Assembly (NCBI GenBank): GCA_039026375.1
Contig: JBCCML010000013.1
Span: 1 to 64,000, forward strand
Source: Thermohalobaculum sp039026375
Lineage (GTDB): Bacteria > Pseudomonadota > Alphaproteobacteria > Rhodobacterales > Rhodobacteraceae
Length of the DNA stretch: 64,000 bases
Direction: 5' to 3'
The notes under the pieces are model-generated. The model made no database searches, had not been told where the DNA came from, and worked only from the letters and a program-made list of their open reading frames with translations. The translations under genes were made by a program, and so were the position numbers. The stretch's first letter is position 1. Each line of letters starts with the position of its first letter. Of this stretch, positions 53,242 through 63,667 are shown one piece after another.

Positions 53242-54702
53242 GTGAACGCCCCAACCGCCCTGCCGCTGGACATCGGTGCCATCCACTTCGTGGGCATCGG
53301 GGGCATCGGTATGTCGGGCATCGCCGAGGTGATGCTGAACCTTGGCTACACGGTCCAGGGCTCGGACCTGCGCGAAAGCCCGATCGTCGCCCGGCTGCGC
53401 GGCCTTGGGGCCACGGTCCATATCGGGCAGGCTGCCGATAACCTGGGTGAGGCCGAGGTCGTCGTGATCTCGACCGCAATCAAACCCGGCAATCCGGAAC
53501 TGGACGCCGCCCGCGCCCGGGCCCTGCCGGTGGTGCGCCGGGCCGAGATGCTGGCCGAGCTGATGCGGCTGAAATCGAACATCGCGGTGGCGGGCACCCA
53601 CGGCAAGACCACCACCACCAGCCTGGTCGCGGCCCTTCTGGACGCGGGCGACATGGACCCGACCGTGATCAATGGCGGGATCATCCAGGCCTATGGCTCG
53701 AACGCGCGGATGGGCGAAGGCCGCTGGATGGTGGTCGAGGCTGACGAATCCGACGGCACCTTCGTCAAGCTGCCGGCCACCGTGGGGATCGTCACTAACA
53801 TCGACCCCGAACACATGGACCATTACGGCACGGTCGAGGCCCTGTTCGAGGGGTTCGAGGCTTTCACCTCCAACATCCCGTTCTACGGCGCCTTGATCGC
53901 CTGCATGGACCACCCCGGCGTGCAGACGCTGATCGGCCAGGTCACCGACCGGCGCGTGGTTACCTATGGCTTCAGCCGCCAGGCGGATCTGCGCGCCGAG
54001 GACGTCCGCTACGAGGCCGGCGCCATGGTCTTTGACGTGATCGTCCGGGGCCCGGACGAAGACGAGCGCCACGACGGCTTTCGCCTGGCCATCCCCGGCG
54101 AGCACAATGTGCTGAACGCGCTGGCCGCCATCGGCGCGGCGCGCGAGCTCAAGATCCCAATGGAGGCGCTGCGCCGGGGTCTGGCCGCCTTCGAAGGGGT
54201 CAAGCGCCGCTTTACCCGGGTGGGCGACTGGAACGGTGCCACCATCATCGACGATTATGGCCACCACCCTGTCGAGATCGCCGCCGTCCTGAAGGCCGCG
54301 CGCGCCGCCGTGGACAGCTCCGGCGGGGGCAAGGTGATCGCCGTGCACCAGCCCCACCGCTATTCGCGGCTGGAGGATCTGTTCGGCGACTTCTGCGCCT
54401 GTTTCAACGATGCCGACGTGGTGGCGATCGCCGATGTCTATGCGGCGGGCGAGGCGCCCATCGACGGCATTTCGCGCGAGGCGCTGGTGGGCGGGCTGCG
54501 CGCGCACGGCCACCGCTCGGCCCATGCGCTGTCGGGCGAGGCGGCATTGCCCGCCTTTGTCGCCGAACATGCCGAGCCGGGCGATCTGGTCGTCTGCCTG
54601 GGCGCGGGCACGATCACGACCTGGGCTAATGCGTTGCCCGAGGCGCTTGGCGCCGCATCCTCGGCCGCGCCCTCTGCCGTGCCGGCTGCGCGCGAGGCCT
54701 GA
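53242..54702 (+). CDS. murC: UDP-MurNAc-L-alanine ligase MurC
   Basis: A 486-residue Mur ligase opening with IHFVGIGGIGMSGIAEVM, with P-loop GTHGKTTTTS and the family segments EADESDGTF and DDYGHHPVEI. It adds L-Ala to UDP-MurNAc, the first committed peptide step. The start is GTG at 53242 with GGAG seven bases upstream. It is separated from murG by 343 bases filled by the composite repeat, so a separate promoter or read-through is needed. Confidence 0.96.
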   Translation: MNAPTALPLDIGAIHFVGIGGIGMSGIAEVMLNLGYTVQGSDLRESPIVARLRGLGATVHIGQAADNLGEAEVVVISTAIKPGNPELDAARARALPVVRRAEMLAELMRLKSNIAVAGTHGKTTTTSLVAALLDAGDMDPTVINGGIIQAYGSNARMGEGRWMVVEADESDGTFVKLPATVGIVTNIDPEHMDHYGTVEALFEGFEAFTSNIPFYGALIACMDHPGVQTLIGQVTDRRVVTYGFSRQADLRAEDVRYEAGAMVFDVIVRGPDEDERHDGFRLAIPGEHNVLNALAAIGAARELKIPMEALRRGLAAFEGVKRRFTRVGDWNGATIIDDYGHHPVEIAAVLKAARAAVDSSGGGKVIAVHQPHRYSRLEDLFGDFCACFNDADVVAIADVYAAGEAPIDGISREALVGGLRAHGHRSAHALSGEAALPAFVAEHAEPGDLVVCLGAGTITTWANALPEALGAASSAAPSAVPAAREA

Positions 54703-54705
54703 GCC

Positions 54706-54942
54706 GTGGCGATCATGGCCTTAGGCATCTTCTGCCTGATGTTCGGCATGGCGCGCGTGTTCCCGCCGGGCCGCGAGGTCTCGCCCGGCCAAAAGCTGAT
54801 GGAGACAGGCCTGGCCGCGGTGCTGGCGGTCGGCATCGCCTTCGCGGCCTCGGCCTTTGGGGCGGCCAGTCAGGAAATCCTGATCGGCGGCGCCATCGGG
54901 TTCGGCGTCTTCATCCTGGTCGGCGCGGGCAAGCGGGGGTGA
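54706..54942 (+). CDS. Small two-helix membrane protein between murC and murB
   Basis: A 78-residue protein (GTG at 54706, or ATG at 54715) with hydrophobic stretches at its start, near residues 33-50 and near residues 58-74. Four bases separate it from murC and four from the next small gene, so it belongs to the operon. The second half (GLAAVLAVGIAFAASAFG) resembles the same part of the neighbour at 54947, which suggests an old duplication. Function unknown. Confidence 0.7.
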   Translation: MAIMALGIFCLMFGMARVFPPGREVSPGQKLMETGLAAVLAVGIAFAASAFGAASQEILIGGAIGFGVFILVGAGKRG

Positions 54943-54946
54943 GGCG

Positions 54947-55246
54947 ATGGTGATGATCTTAGCCTGCGCTGTCGGTATGTTCGCGATCATGCTGCTGGCG
55001 CGCGTGCGCTTTCCCAAATCCGACGAGGATCAGGCGACCGAAGGCCTTGGCATGGGCGGCCGCAGCCTGGGCGAGCAGTTCTTTGTAAACGGGCTGGCCG
55101 CGGCGGTGGCGATTACGGCGCTGTTGTTCGGCGCGACGGTAACCCAGGTTGCCGTGGGCCTGGTGGTGGGCTTCGTGCTACATGTGGTCTACGAGCGCTG
55201 GCGCAAAGGGGACGGTAGCCAGACCGTTGAGGGTGAAGATGACTGA
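54947..55246 (+). CDS. Small membrane protein between murC and murB
   Basis: A 99-residue protein with an N-terminal hydrophobic helix (about 2-18), a polar acidic linker (KSDEDQATEGLGMGGRS), two further hydrophobic stretches (about 45-62 and 66-82) and a charged tail. It resembles the preceding small protein in its last two helices. The frame is tightly packed in the operon. No family name is known to me; a role at the division site is a guess from location only. Confidence 0.7.
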   Translation: MVMILACAVGMFAIMLLARVRFPKSDEDQATEGLGMGGRSLGEQFFVNGLAAAVAITALLFGATVTQVAVGLVVGFVLHVVYERWRKGDGSQTVEGEDD

Positions 55247-55270
55247 CAGCCCAGAGGAGGCGCGCGGCGC

Positions 55271-55468
55271 ATGAGTTCCTGGCAGCAAAACAAAAACCGC
55301 GAGGCCCGCGGGGCCACGCTGTTCATGTGGATCAAGATCATCGCCTTCGTGGGTTTTCTGGCCGCGGTCTTCGCCCTGGGCGGCAATCCGTTCACGGGGG
55401 AATTGGGTGGGGAACTGGGCGGTGATGAAGCGGCAGCACCCGCAGACCCTGCCACCTCGACGGAATAG
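55271..55468 (+). CDS. Small single-helix membrane protein between murC and murB
   Basis: A 65-residue protein with a basic N-terminus (SSWQQNKNREARG), one hydrophobic helix at about residues 18-40 and an acidic Gly/Ala/Pro-rich tail. AGAGGAGG lies ten bases before its ATG. The layout predicts a bitopic protein with its tail outside the cytoplasm. It is part of the dcw transcript but unlike known divisome proteins I can recall. Confidence 0.65.
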   Translation: MSSWQQNKNREARGATLFMWIKIIAFVGFLAAVFALGGNPFTGELGGELGGDEAAAPADPATSTE

Positions 55469-55492
55469 CCCGGGGCCAGGGGAAGACGCTTG

Positions 55493-56437
55493 ATGCCCAT
55501 GCTCGCGCCTGACCAGATCGCCATTCGGGGCAAACTGCAGCCCGGGCGGCCGCTGGCGCCGATGACCTGGCTGCGCGTGGGCGGCCCGGCGGAGTATCTG
55601 TTCCAGCCCGCGGATCTGGACGATCTGGCGGCGTTCCTGGCGGTCCTGCCGCCGGACGTGCCCGTGACGCCTTTGGGGGTGTGTTCCAACCTGATCATCC
55701 GGGACGGCGGTCTGCCGGGCGTGACCATCAAGCTGGGCCGCGCCTTCATGGGGCTGGAGATCCTGGACGGCCACCGCGTGCGGGCAGGCGGCGCCATGCT
55801 GGACTCGGCGGTGGCCAAACAGGCGGCCGCGGCCGGGATCACGGGGCTGGAGTACCTGCGCACCATTCCCGGCGCCATCGGCGGCGCCGTCAAGATGAAC
55901 GCGGGCTGCTATGGCACCTACACGGCGGATGTCTTCGAAAGCGCCACCATCGTCACCCGCCAGGGCCAGATCCGCCAGATCGGCCCGGCGGAGGCGGGCT
56001 TTGACTACCGTTCCTCGGCCATTCCGGACGATTGCGTGATCGTCGATGCGACGCTGCGCGGGCGCGCGGGCGACCCGGCCACCGTCGAGGCGTTCATGGC
56101 TGAATACCTGCGCCGCCGCGAGGCCTCTCAGCCCACCAAGGACCGCTCCTGCGGGTCCACCTTCCGCAACCCGGCCGGGTACTCCTCGACCGGGGAGGAG
56201 GGCGACCCGATGGACCTGAAGGCCTGGAAGCTGATCGAAGAGGCGGGCTGCCGCGGCCTGACCATGGGCGGCGCCCAGATGTCGCCGAAACACGCGAATT
56301 TCCTGGTCAACACCGGCGGCGCGACCGCCCAGGACCTGGAAGGCCTGGGCGAGGAGGTCCGAACCCGCGTGAAAAACCATTCCGGGCACGAATTGGTCTG
56401 GGAAATCAAACGCATCGGGGTTACAGTAGCGCTTTGA
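55493..56437 (+). CDS. murB: UDP-N-acetylenolpyruvylglucosamine reductase MurB
   Basis: A 314-residue FAD enzyme with the opening PMTWLRVGGPAEYLF, the FAD segment PLGVCSNLIIRDGGLPG, the GIPG-like TIPGAIGGAVKMNAGCYG, and the catalytic Ser in DRSCGSTFRNP. It reduces enolpyruvyl-UDP-GlcNAc to UDP-MurNAc with NADPH. The ATG at 55493 is chosen over the TTG directly before it; AGGGGAAG lies upstream. Confidence 0.95.
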   Translation: MPMLAPDQIAIRGKLQPGRPLAPMTWLRVGGPAEYLFQPADLDDLAAFLAVLPPDVPVTPLGVCSNLIIRDGGLPGVTIKLGRAFMGLEILDGHRVRAGGAMLDSAVAKQAAAAGITGLEYLRTIPGAIGGAVKMNAGCYGTYTADVFESATIVTRQGQIRQIGPAEAGFDYRSSAIPDDCVIVDATLRGRAGDPATVEAFMAEYLRRREASQPTKDRSCGSTFRNPAGYSSTGEEGDPMDLKAWKLIEEAGCRGLTMGGAQMSPKHANFLVNTGGATAQDLEGLGEEVRTRVKNHSGHELVWEIKRIGVTVAL

Positions 56438-56534
56438 CGGCGAAGCGCCGTTGGCCGGTTGAACACCCGCAACGGGGACAGCCGACAAAATGCCAGACCG
56501 GGACGAACCCGGCGGTAAGTTTGAGAGCGCGGGC

Positions 56535-57449
56535 ATGTCGAGCAGGGCACACCGCGTCGCAGTGTTGAAGGGCGGACTCTCGGCCGAGCGGGAGGTCTCC
56601 CTTGTATCGGGTGCCGAATGCGCCGCCGCGCTGCGACGTGCGGGGTTTGATATCACGGAAGTGGACGCGGGCCGGGATCTGGCCGCGCGGCTAGGCGAAT
56701 TGCGCCCCGACGTCGTCTTCAATGCGCTGCACGGCCGCTGGGGCGAAGATGGCTGCGTCCAGGGCCTGCTGGAATGGATGGGCCTGCCCTACACCCATTC
56801 AGGGGTGCTCAGCTCCTCGCTGGCCATGGACAAACAGCGCACCAAGGCCGTCTACCGCGCCAATGGCCTGCCCGTGGCCGAGGGCCTGCTGGCCGACCGA
56901 GAGGCGATCGCCAGCAGGCATGTCATGGCGCCCCCCTACGTGGTCAAACCCTATAACGAGGGCTCGTCGGTCGGCATCCACATCGTGGCTGAGGGCGCGA
57001 ACACCCCGCCGCGTCTGAACACCGACAGCCCCGAGGTCCTGATGGTCGAGCGCTTCGTGCCGGGCCGCGAGCTGACCGTGTCTGTGATGGGCGATCGGCC
57101 CATGGCCGTGACCGACATCATCGCCACCCAGGGCTGGTACGACTATCACGCGAAGTATGCCGCGGGCGGCTCGCGCCACGTGGTGCCGGCGGATATCCCC
57201 GGCGACATCGCGCAAGCCTGCCTGGACCACGCCCTGGCCGCGCATAACGCGCTGGGCTGCCGCGGGCTCAGCCGCACCGATTTCCGCTGGGACGACACCC
57301 AGGGCGCGGCGGGGCTGATCCTGCTGGAGACGAACACCCAACCCGGCATGACGCCCACCTCGCTGGCGCCGGAGCAGGCCGCGCATCTGGGCATCTCGTT
57401 CGAGGAGCTGTGCGCCTGGCTGGTGGAGGATGCCTCATGCGACCGCTGA
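56535..57449 (+). CDS. ddl: D-alanine--D-alanine ligase Ddl
   Basis: An ATP-grasp ligase of about 304 residues from the ATG at 56535 (MSSRAHRVAVLKGGLSAERE), which matches the family N-terminus. An ATG 45 bases upstream would add 15 polar residues. Other landmarks are the ATP-binding PPYVVKPYNEGSSVG and the magnesium-binding LLETNTQPGMTPTSL. It makes the D-Ala-D-Ala dipeptide used by MurF. It overlaps ftsQ by 13 bases. Confidence 0.93.
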   Translation: MSSRAHRVAVLKGGLSAEREVSLVSGAECAAALRRAGFDITEVDAGRDLAARLGELRPDVVFNALHGRWGEDGCVQGLLEWMGLPYTHSGVLSSSLAMDKQRTKAVYRANGLPVAEGLLADREAIASRHVMAPPYVVKPYNEGSSVGIHIVAEGANTPPRLNTDSPEVLMVERFVPGRELTVSVMGDRPMAVTDIIATQGWYDYHAKYAAGGSRHVVPADIPGDIAQACLDHALAAHNALGCRGLSRTDFRWDDTQGAAGLILLETNTQPGMTPTSLAPEQAAHLGISFEELCAWLVEDASCDR

Positions 57450-58333
57450 CCGCCGAGCCGCGCGATAAACGACGGGGGCCTGGCCCCTCGCGCCTGTGGT
57501 TCCGAGCCGAACGCCTGTGGAAGAAGGCCTGGGTCCGGCACATTGGCCTGTCGGTCCTGCCCGCGCTGGTCGCGGCGCTGGCCCTTTGGCAGATCGCGCA
57601 AAGCGAGACCGTCCGCCAAAAGCTGACCGAGCTGCGCGACACCGCCATGGCGCAGCTGTCGCAGCGCCCCGAGTTCGCCGTCCGCACCCTGCGGGTCGAG
57701 GGCGCCACGCTGGAGCTGAACCGCCGCATCGCCGAGATGATCCCGATCGAGCCCGGTATGTCCTCGCTGTCGCTGGACGTCGCCGAATTACAGGCCCGGA
57801 TCACGGATCTGTCCGAGGTGCGCACAGCCCATGTGGCCCTGGTGCCCGGCGGGGTGCTGCAGATCACCGTTGTCGAGCGGCTGGCCGTGGCGCTGTGGCG
57901 CGATGGCGAGGGGCGGCTCTGGCAGATCGACCACGAGGGCGTGGCCGTGGCCAGCGCCGTGACCCGCGCGGGCTATCCAGACCTGCCCATCGTGCTGGGC
58001 GAAGGGGCGCCCGGCGCCGTGGATGAGGCGCTGGTCCTGCTGCGCGCCATCCCAGCTCTGGCGCCCCGCGTCCGCGGCATTGTGCGCGTCGGCAAGCGGC
58101 GCTGGGACATCGTGCTGGACCGGGGTCAGCGGATCATGCTGCCCGAACACGGCGCGCTGGCGGCGCTCGCCCGCCTCAGCGCGTGGGAGATGGCCAGCGA
58201 GCTTTTGGGCCGCGATATCTCGGTGGTGGACCTGCGCCTGGCCGCACGCCCCACCGTGCGCATGACCCCGGAAGGGGCCGAGTTGTACCGCCTGCGCCGG
58301 GCCGCGCGCGGCGCCGTGGGAGAGGACACATGA
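57437..58333 (+). CDS. ftsQ: Cell division protein FtsQ
   Basis: A 298-residue bitopic membrane protein: basic cytoplasmic N-terminus, one helix near residues 34-52, then the POTRA domain (FAVRTLRVEGATLELNRRIAEM) and the beta domain. It recruits FtsL/FtsB and FtsI/FtsW. The ATG at 57437 lies inside the end of ddl, and the stop overlaps ftsA (ATGA). A frame extended to 57410 is rejected. Confidence 0.93.
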   Translation: MRPLTAEPRDKRRGPGPSRLWFRAERLWKKAWVRHIGLSVLPALVAALALWQIAQSETVRQKLTELRDTAMAQLSQRPEFAVRTLRVEGATLELNRRIAEMIPIEPGMSSLSLDVAELQARITDLSEVRTAHVALVPGGVLQITVVERLAVALWRDGEGRLWQIDHEGVAVASAVTRAGYPDLPIVLGEGAPGAVDEALVLLRAIPALAPRVRGIVRVGKRRWDIVLDRGQRIMLPEHGALAALARLSAWEMASELLGRDISVVDLRLAARPTVRMTPEGAELYRLRRAARGAVGEDT

Positions 58334-59676
58334 ATTTCGCCCATGTGGAGGATTATCGCACCATGCGCGCGCGCCGTTTGGCGGCCGTGCGCCGGGGCCG
58401 GATCGCCGTGTTGGATATCGGCTCGACCAAGATCACCTGCCTGGTGCTGCGCCTGGACCCCCAACGCATTGCTGAAGCGGACTTGCGCGACGGGCGGGGC
58501 ACCGCGCTGTTCGGCGCCATCGAGGTCGTCGGCGCCCGCACCGTTCAGGCCCGCGGCGTGCGCCGGGGCGAGATCTTCGACATGGAGGAGACTTGCCGCG
58601 CCATCCGTCTGGCCCTGCTGAACGCCGAGCGGATGGCCGCGCCCCGGGTCGAACGGGTTGATCAGGTGATCGTCTCGTTCTCGGGTGGGCGCCCGGTCTC
58701 GGCCATGACCGAGGGCGAGATCGAGACGGAGACAGGCCAGGTCACCGAGCGTGATCTATCGGCGGCGCTGGATGCGGCGCCCGAGCCCCCGCTGGGTAAG
58801 GGCCGCGCCATCCTGCACGCCCAGCCCTGCGAGATCACGGTGGACCATAAGACGGGCATCGCCGATCCGCGCGGCATGACGGCCCGGCGCCTGTCGGTCG
58901 CTATGCATGTGCTGACCGTCGATGCCCAGCCCCTGGCCGATGTCATCGAATGTGTGCGCCGCTGCGATCTGGACCTGGCGGGCATCGTCTCGGCGCCCTA
59001 CGCCTCGGCCATGGCCGCGCTGATCGAGGATGAGCAGCGCGCGGGCGCGGTCTGCGTCGACATGGGCGGCGGGGCTACCTCGATCTCGCTCTACCTGCGC
59101 GATCATCTGATGGGCGTGGATCAAGTCCGCTATGGCGGCGGGCACGTCACCTCGGACATCGCGGCGGGTCTTGGCATGTCGCAGCAGACGGCCGAACGCA
59201 TCAAGACGCTGCACGGCGGGGTCATCCCGATGGGCGCCGATGACCGGCGCATGATCGAGGCGCCGCGCCTGGGTGAAGAGGACACCCCCGGTGCCCGTCA
59301 GATCAGCCGGGGCATGTTGATCGGCGTGATCCGCCCCCGGGTCGAGGAGATCCTGGAAATGGTGCGCGCCCGCCTGATCGCGCTGGGCGTCGATGCGATG
59401 CCGGGCTCGGGCCTGGTGCTGACCGGGGCCGCCGCGCAGCTGGAGGGGATGGACGAGCTGGCCACCCGCATCCTGGGCCGGCGCCCGCGCATCGGGCGGC
59501 CACTGCGCATCGCGGGGCTGCCGCAATCGTTGGCCGGGCCTGACTATGCCACCGCCGTGGGGCTGGCGATGTATGCGCTGCGCCCGCACGACGAGTTATG
59601 GGACTTCGAGGCGCCGCCCTCCGGAGCGCGGGGCCGGGCAGGCGACATGATCCGTTGGTTGAAAAGGGCCTGGTAA
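58330..59676 (+). CDS. ftsA: Cell division protein FtsA
   Basis: A 448-residue actin-like ATPase from the ATG at 58330 that overlaps the ftsQ stop. Phosphate loop 1 reads AVLDIGSTKITCLV and phosphate loop 2 CVDMGGGATSISLY. The conserved segment VRYGGGHVTSDIA and a C-terminal amphipathic end (MIRWLKRAW) for membrane binding are present. It tethers FtsZ to the membrane. A frame open from 58183 is not supported because it overlaps ftsQ by 150 bases. Confidence 0.95.
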   Translation: MNFAHVEDYRTMRARRLAAVRRGRIAVLDIGSTKITCLVLRLDPQRIAEADLRDGRGTALFGAIEVVGARTVQARGVRRGEIFDMEETCRAIRLALLNAERMAAPRVERVDQVIVSFSGGRPVSAMTEGEIETETGQVTERDLSAALDAAPEPPLGKGRAILHAQPCEITVDHKTGIADPRGMTARRLSVAMHVLTVDAQPLADVIECVRRCDLDLAGIVSAPYASAMAALIEDEQRAGAVCVDMGGGATSISLYLRDHLMGVDQVRYGGGHVTSDIAAGLGMSQQTAERIKTLHGGVIPMGADDRRMIEAPRLGEEDTPGARQISRGMLIGVIRPRVEEILEMVRARLIALGVDAMPGSGLVLTGAAAQLEGMDELATRILGRRPRIGRPLRIAGLPQSLAGPDYATAVGLAMYALRPHDELWDFEAPPSGARGRAGDMIRWLKRAW

Positions 59677-59821
59677 GTTCGCTTTTTCCGAAAATACGTG
59701 ACGTTTGTGGAAAAACCGTGTAACCTGTTGAAAATACAGAATAAATGACCGGTCAAGTCGAGCATAAAGAAAACCGGTTAACCCGAGGCAGTAAAACGAA
59801 AAAGGGCGAGGCGAGAAACCC

Positions 59822-61573
<1,752 letters not shown>

Positions 61574-61592
61574 GCCTGCGGGTACGGGAATG

Positions 61593-61634
61593 GGGGCCGC
61601 GCTCTGCAATCCAGGGCGCGGCCCCTTTGCGTTT
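61593..61634 (+). terminator. Terminator-like hairpin after ftsZ
   Basis: The perfect 10-bp stem GGGGCCGCGC/GCGCGGCCCC with a 13-base loop is followed by TTTGCGTTT, 20 bases after the ftsZ stop. It probably ends the division part of the cluster, leaving lpxC to its own promoter in the following 145 bases. Confidence 0.75.
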
Positions 61635-61779
61635 CAGCCATGTTCCGAATTGCGACATAACTGTCGTAAAGAGTCATAAACGGTGATTTGTGGATCTTCG
61701 TGCTGGACTGTAGAAAAATAGCAACAGGAGACAACCCGAAAATGGGCGCTCCGAGGGGCAGCAGTAACTTGGACCAGAC

Positions 61780-62706
61780 ATGCGCAGGACATTGAATTCC
61801 GCGGTTAACGTGACCGGCATCGGCCTTCACGGGGGCCAAACCGTTTGCATGACGCTGGAGCCGGCCTCGGCCGGGCAGGGTATCCAATTCGTTCGCACTG
61901 ATGTCGCACCCGATGCGGCCATCATTCCGGCCCGCTATGACCTGGTCACTGACACGCAGCTGTGCACCCGGCTTAGCAACGCGGCCGGCACCTCGATCGG
62001 CACCGTGGAGCACGTCATGGCCGCGCTGGCCGGCACCGGCATCACGGATGTGACCGTCGCAGTGGACGCGCCCGAGGTTCCGATCCTGGACGGCTCGTCC
62101 GCGCCATTCGTCGCCGCTATCCTTGACGCGGGCTTCCGCGAACTGGACGCACCGGTAATGGCGATCCGCATCCTCAAGCAGGTGCGGTTTGACGACGGGG
62201 ACAAGTGGGCCCAGCTGAGCCCCGCCTCGCGCTTTGAAATGGGCTTTGGGATCGACTTCGCCGATCCTGCCATCGGCGTGCAGACGCATCAGATGGCCAT
62301 GGTGAACGGTGCTTTTGTGGGCGAGCTGTCCGATTGCCGGACCTTCGGCCAGTTGACCGAAGTTGATTACCTGCGCTCGTTGGGGCTGGCCCGGGGCGGC
62401 AGCCTGAAGAACGCCATCGTGGTCGACAAGGGCCGCGTGCTGAATCCGGAAGGCCTGCGCCGTCCGGACGAATTCGTGCGCCACAAGATGCTGGATGCCG
62501 TGGGCGACCTCGCCCTGGCGGGCGCGCCGATCCTGGGCCGCTATGACGGGTTCAAGGCGGGCCACGGCCTGACCAACAAGCTGCTGCACCGCTTGTTTGA
62601 CACCCCGGATGCCTGGACGTTCGAGATGCTGCAACCGGGCCGTGCGCCTGGTGGGCGGATCAGGGTGCCTGCCACCGTGAAATCCAGCGAAGCCGTCGCC
62701 GTCTAG
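61780..62706 (+). CDS. lpxC: UDP-3-O-acyl-GlcNAc deacetylase LpxC
   Basis: A 308-residue zinc deacetylase of lipid A synthesis. The first zinc His is in GTVEHVMAAL, and the second His and the Asp are in RHKMLDAVGDLALAG. The catalytic His is in AGHGLTNKLLHRL. It catalyses the committed step of lipid A formation in the cytoplasm. It sits after ftsZ as in most proteobacteria and is monocistronic by its flanking gaps (206 and 93 bp). Confidence 0.97.
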   Translation: MRRTLNSAVNVTGIGLHGGQTVCMTLEPASAGQGIQFVRTDVAPDAAIIPARYDLVTDTQLCTRLSNAAGTSIGTVEHVMAALAGTGITDVTVAVDAPEVPILDGSSAPFVAAILDAGFRELDAPVMAIRILKQVRFDDGDKWAQLSPASRFEMGFGIDFADPAIGVQTHQMAMVNGAFVGELSDCRTFGQLTEVDYLRSLGLARGGSLKNAIVVDKGRVLNPEGLRRPDEFVRHKMLDAVGDLALAGAPILGRYDGFKAGHGLTNKLLHRLFDTPDAWTFEMLQPGRAPGGRIRVPATVKSSEAVAV

Positions 62707-62799
62707 GCGTTTCTGACCCTTCCCCTCGGCACTTCGCGGCATTAAGGTGCGGCGCAAGAACGGGCCGGTAAATCCGGCGGGGAGCGGAGACAGGCAGGA

Positions 62800-63651
62800 A
62801 TGTTCGGAGCATATGTGCGGCGGTGGCTGGCAGTCTTTGTCGCCCTTTCACTGCTTTCGGGATGCGAGACGATTGGCGGCTGGTTCGGTGACGACGACGA
62901 CGTCGTTATCGAAGACCGCAGCGCGCAACAGATATTCGATGACGCCGAGGCGTTGCTGGCCGATGGCAACCCGCAGGCGGCCGCGCAGGCCTACGACGAG
63001 TTGGAGCGGCTCTATCCGTTTTCGCAGCTTGCCAAACGCGCGATCATCAGTTCGGCCTATGCCAGCTATGTGGCGGGGAACATGCCGGCGGCGCGGACAT
63101 CGGCGGGGCGGTATCTGGACCTATACCCCTCGGACCCAGAGGCCGCTTATGCGCAGTACCTGATCGCGCTCAGCTACTACGACAACATCGTCGACGTCGA
63201 ACGCGACCAGGCCACCACCACCAGCGCCCTGCAGGAGCTGACCGAAGTGGTGCGCCGCTATCCCGATTCCGATTTTGCCCGCGATGCCCGGCTGAAGATC
63301 GATCTGACGAACAACCACCTGGCTGGCAAAGAGATGACGGTCGGGCGCTATTACCTCAAGCGCGGGCACTACATTGCGGCGGTCAACCGCTTCCGCGTGG
63401 TGATCGAGGAGTATCAGACCACCGCGCATACGCCCGAGGCGCTGCACCGCCTGGTCGAGGCGTATCTTTCGCTGGGTCTGGAGCAGGAGGCCGTGACCGT
63501 TGCCGCGGTTCTGGGCGAGAACTTCGTCGGCAGCGATTGGTATGCAGCGACCTTCGCGCTGTTGACCGACCGCGACCTGCGCCCGGAACGCGAACCGGAC
63601 GGGTTCTTCGACCGGATCTACCGGCGCGTCATCCAGGGCAAGTGGCTCTGA
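62800..63651 (+). CDS. bamD: Outer-membrane assembly lipoprotein BamD
   Basis: A 283-residue lipoprotein with a signal ending in LLSGC; Cys22 is the lipidation site. TPR-like helical repeats follow (FDDAEALLADGNPQAAAQAYDELERLYPFSQ and later units). It is an essential part of the Bam complex on the periplasmic face of the outer membrane. It lies 16 bp before recN, an arrangement common in Rhodobacterales. Confidence 0.94.
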   Translation: MFGAYVRRWLAVFVALSLLSGCETIGGWFGDDDDVVIEDRSAQQIFDDAEALLADGNPQAAAQAYDELERLYPFSQLAKRAIISSAYASYVAGNMPAARTSAGRYLDLYPSDPEAAYAQYLIALSYYDNIVDVERDQATTTSALQELTEVVRRYPDSDFARDARLKIDLTNNHLAGKEMTVGRYYLKRGHYIAAVNRFRVVIEEYQTTAHTPEALHRLVEAYLSLGLEQEAVTVAAVLGENFVGSDWYAATFALLTDRDLRPEREPDGFFDRIYRRVIQGKWL

Positions 63652-63667
63652 CAGGGGCCTGGCGCCG

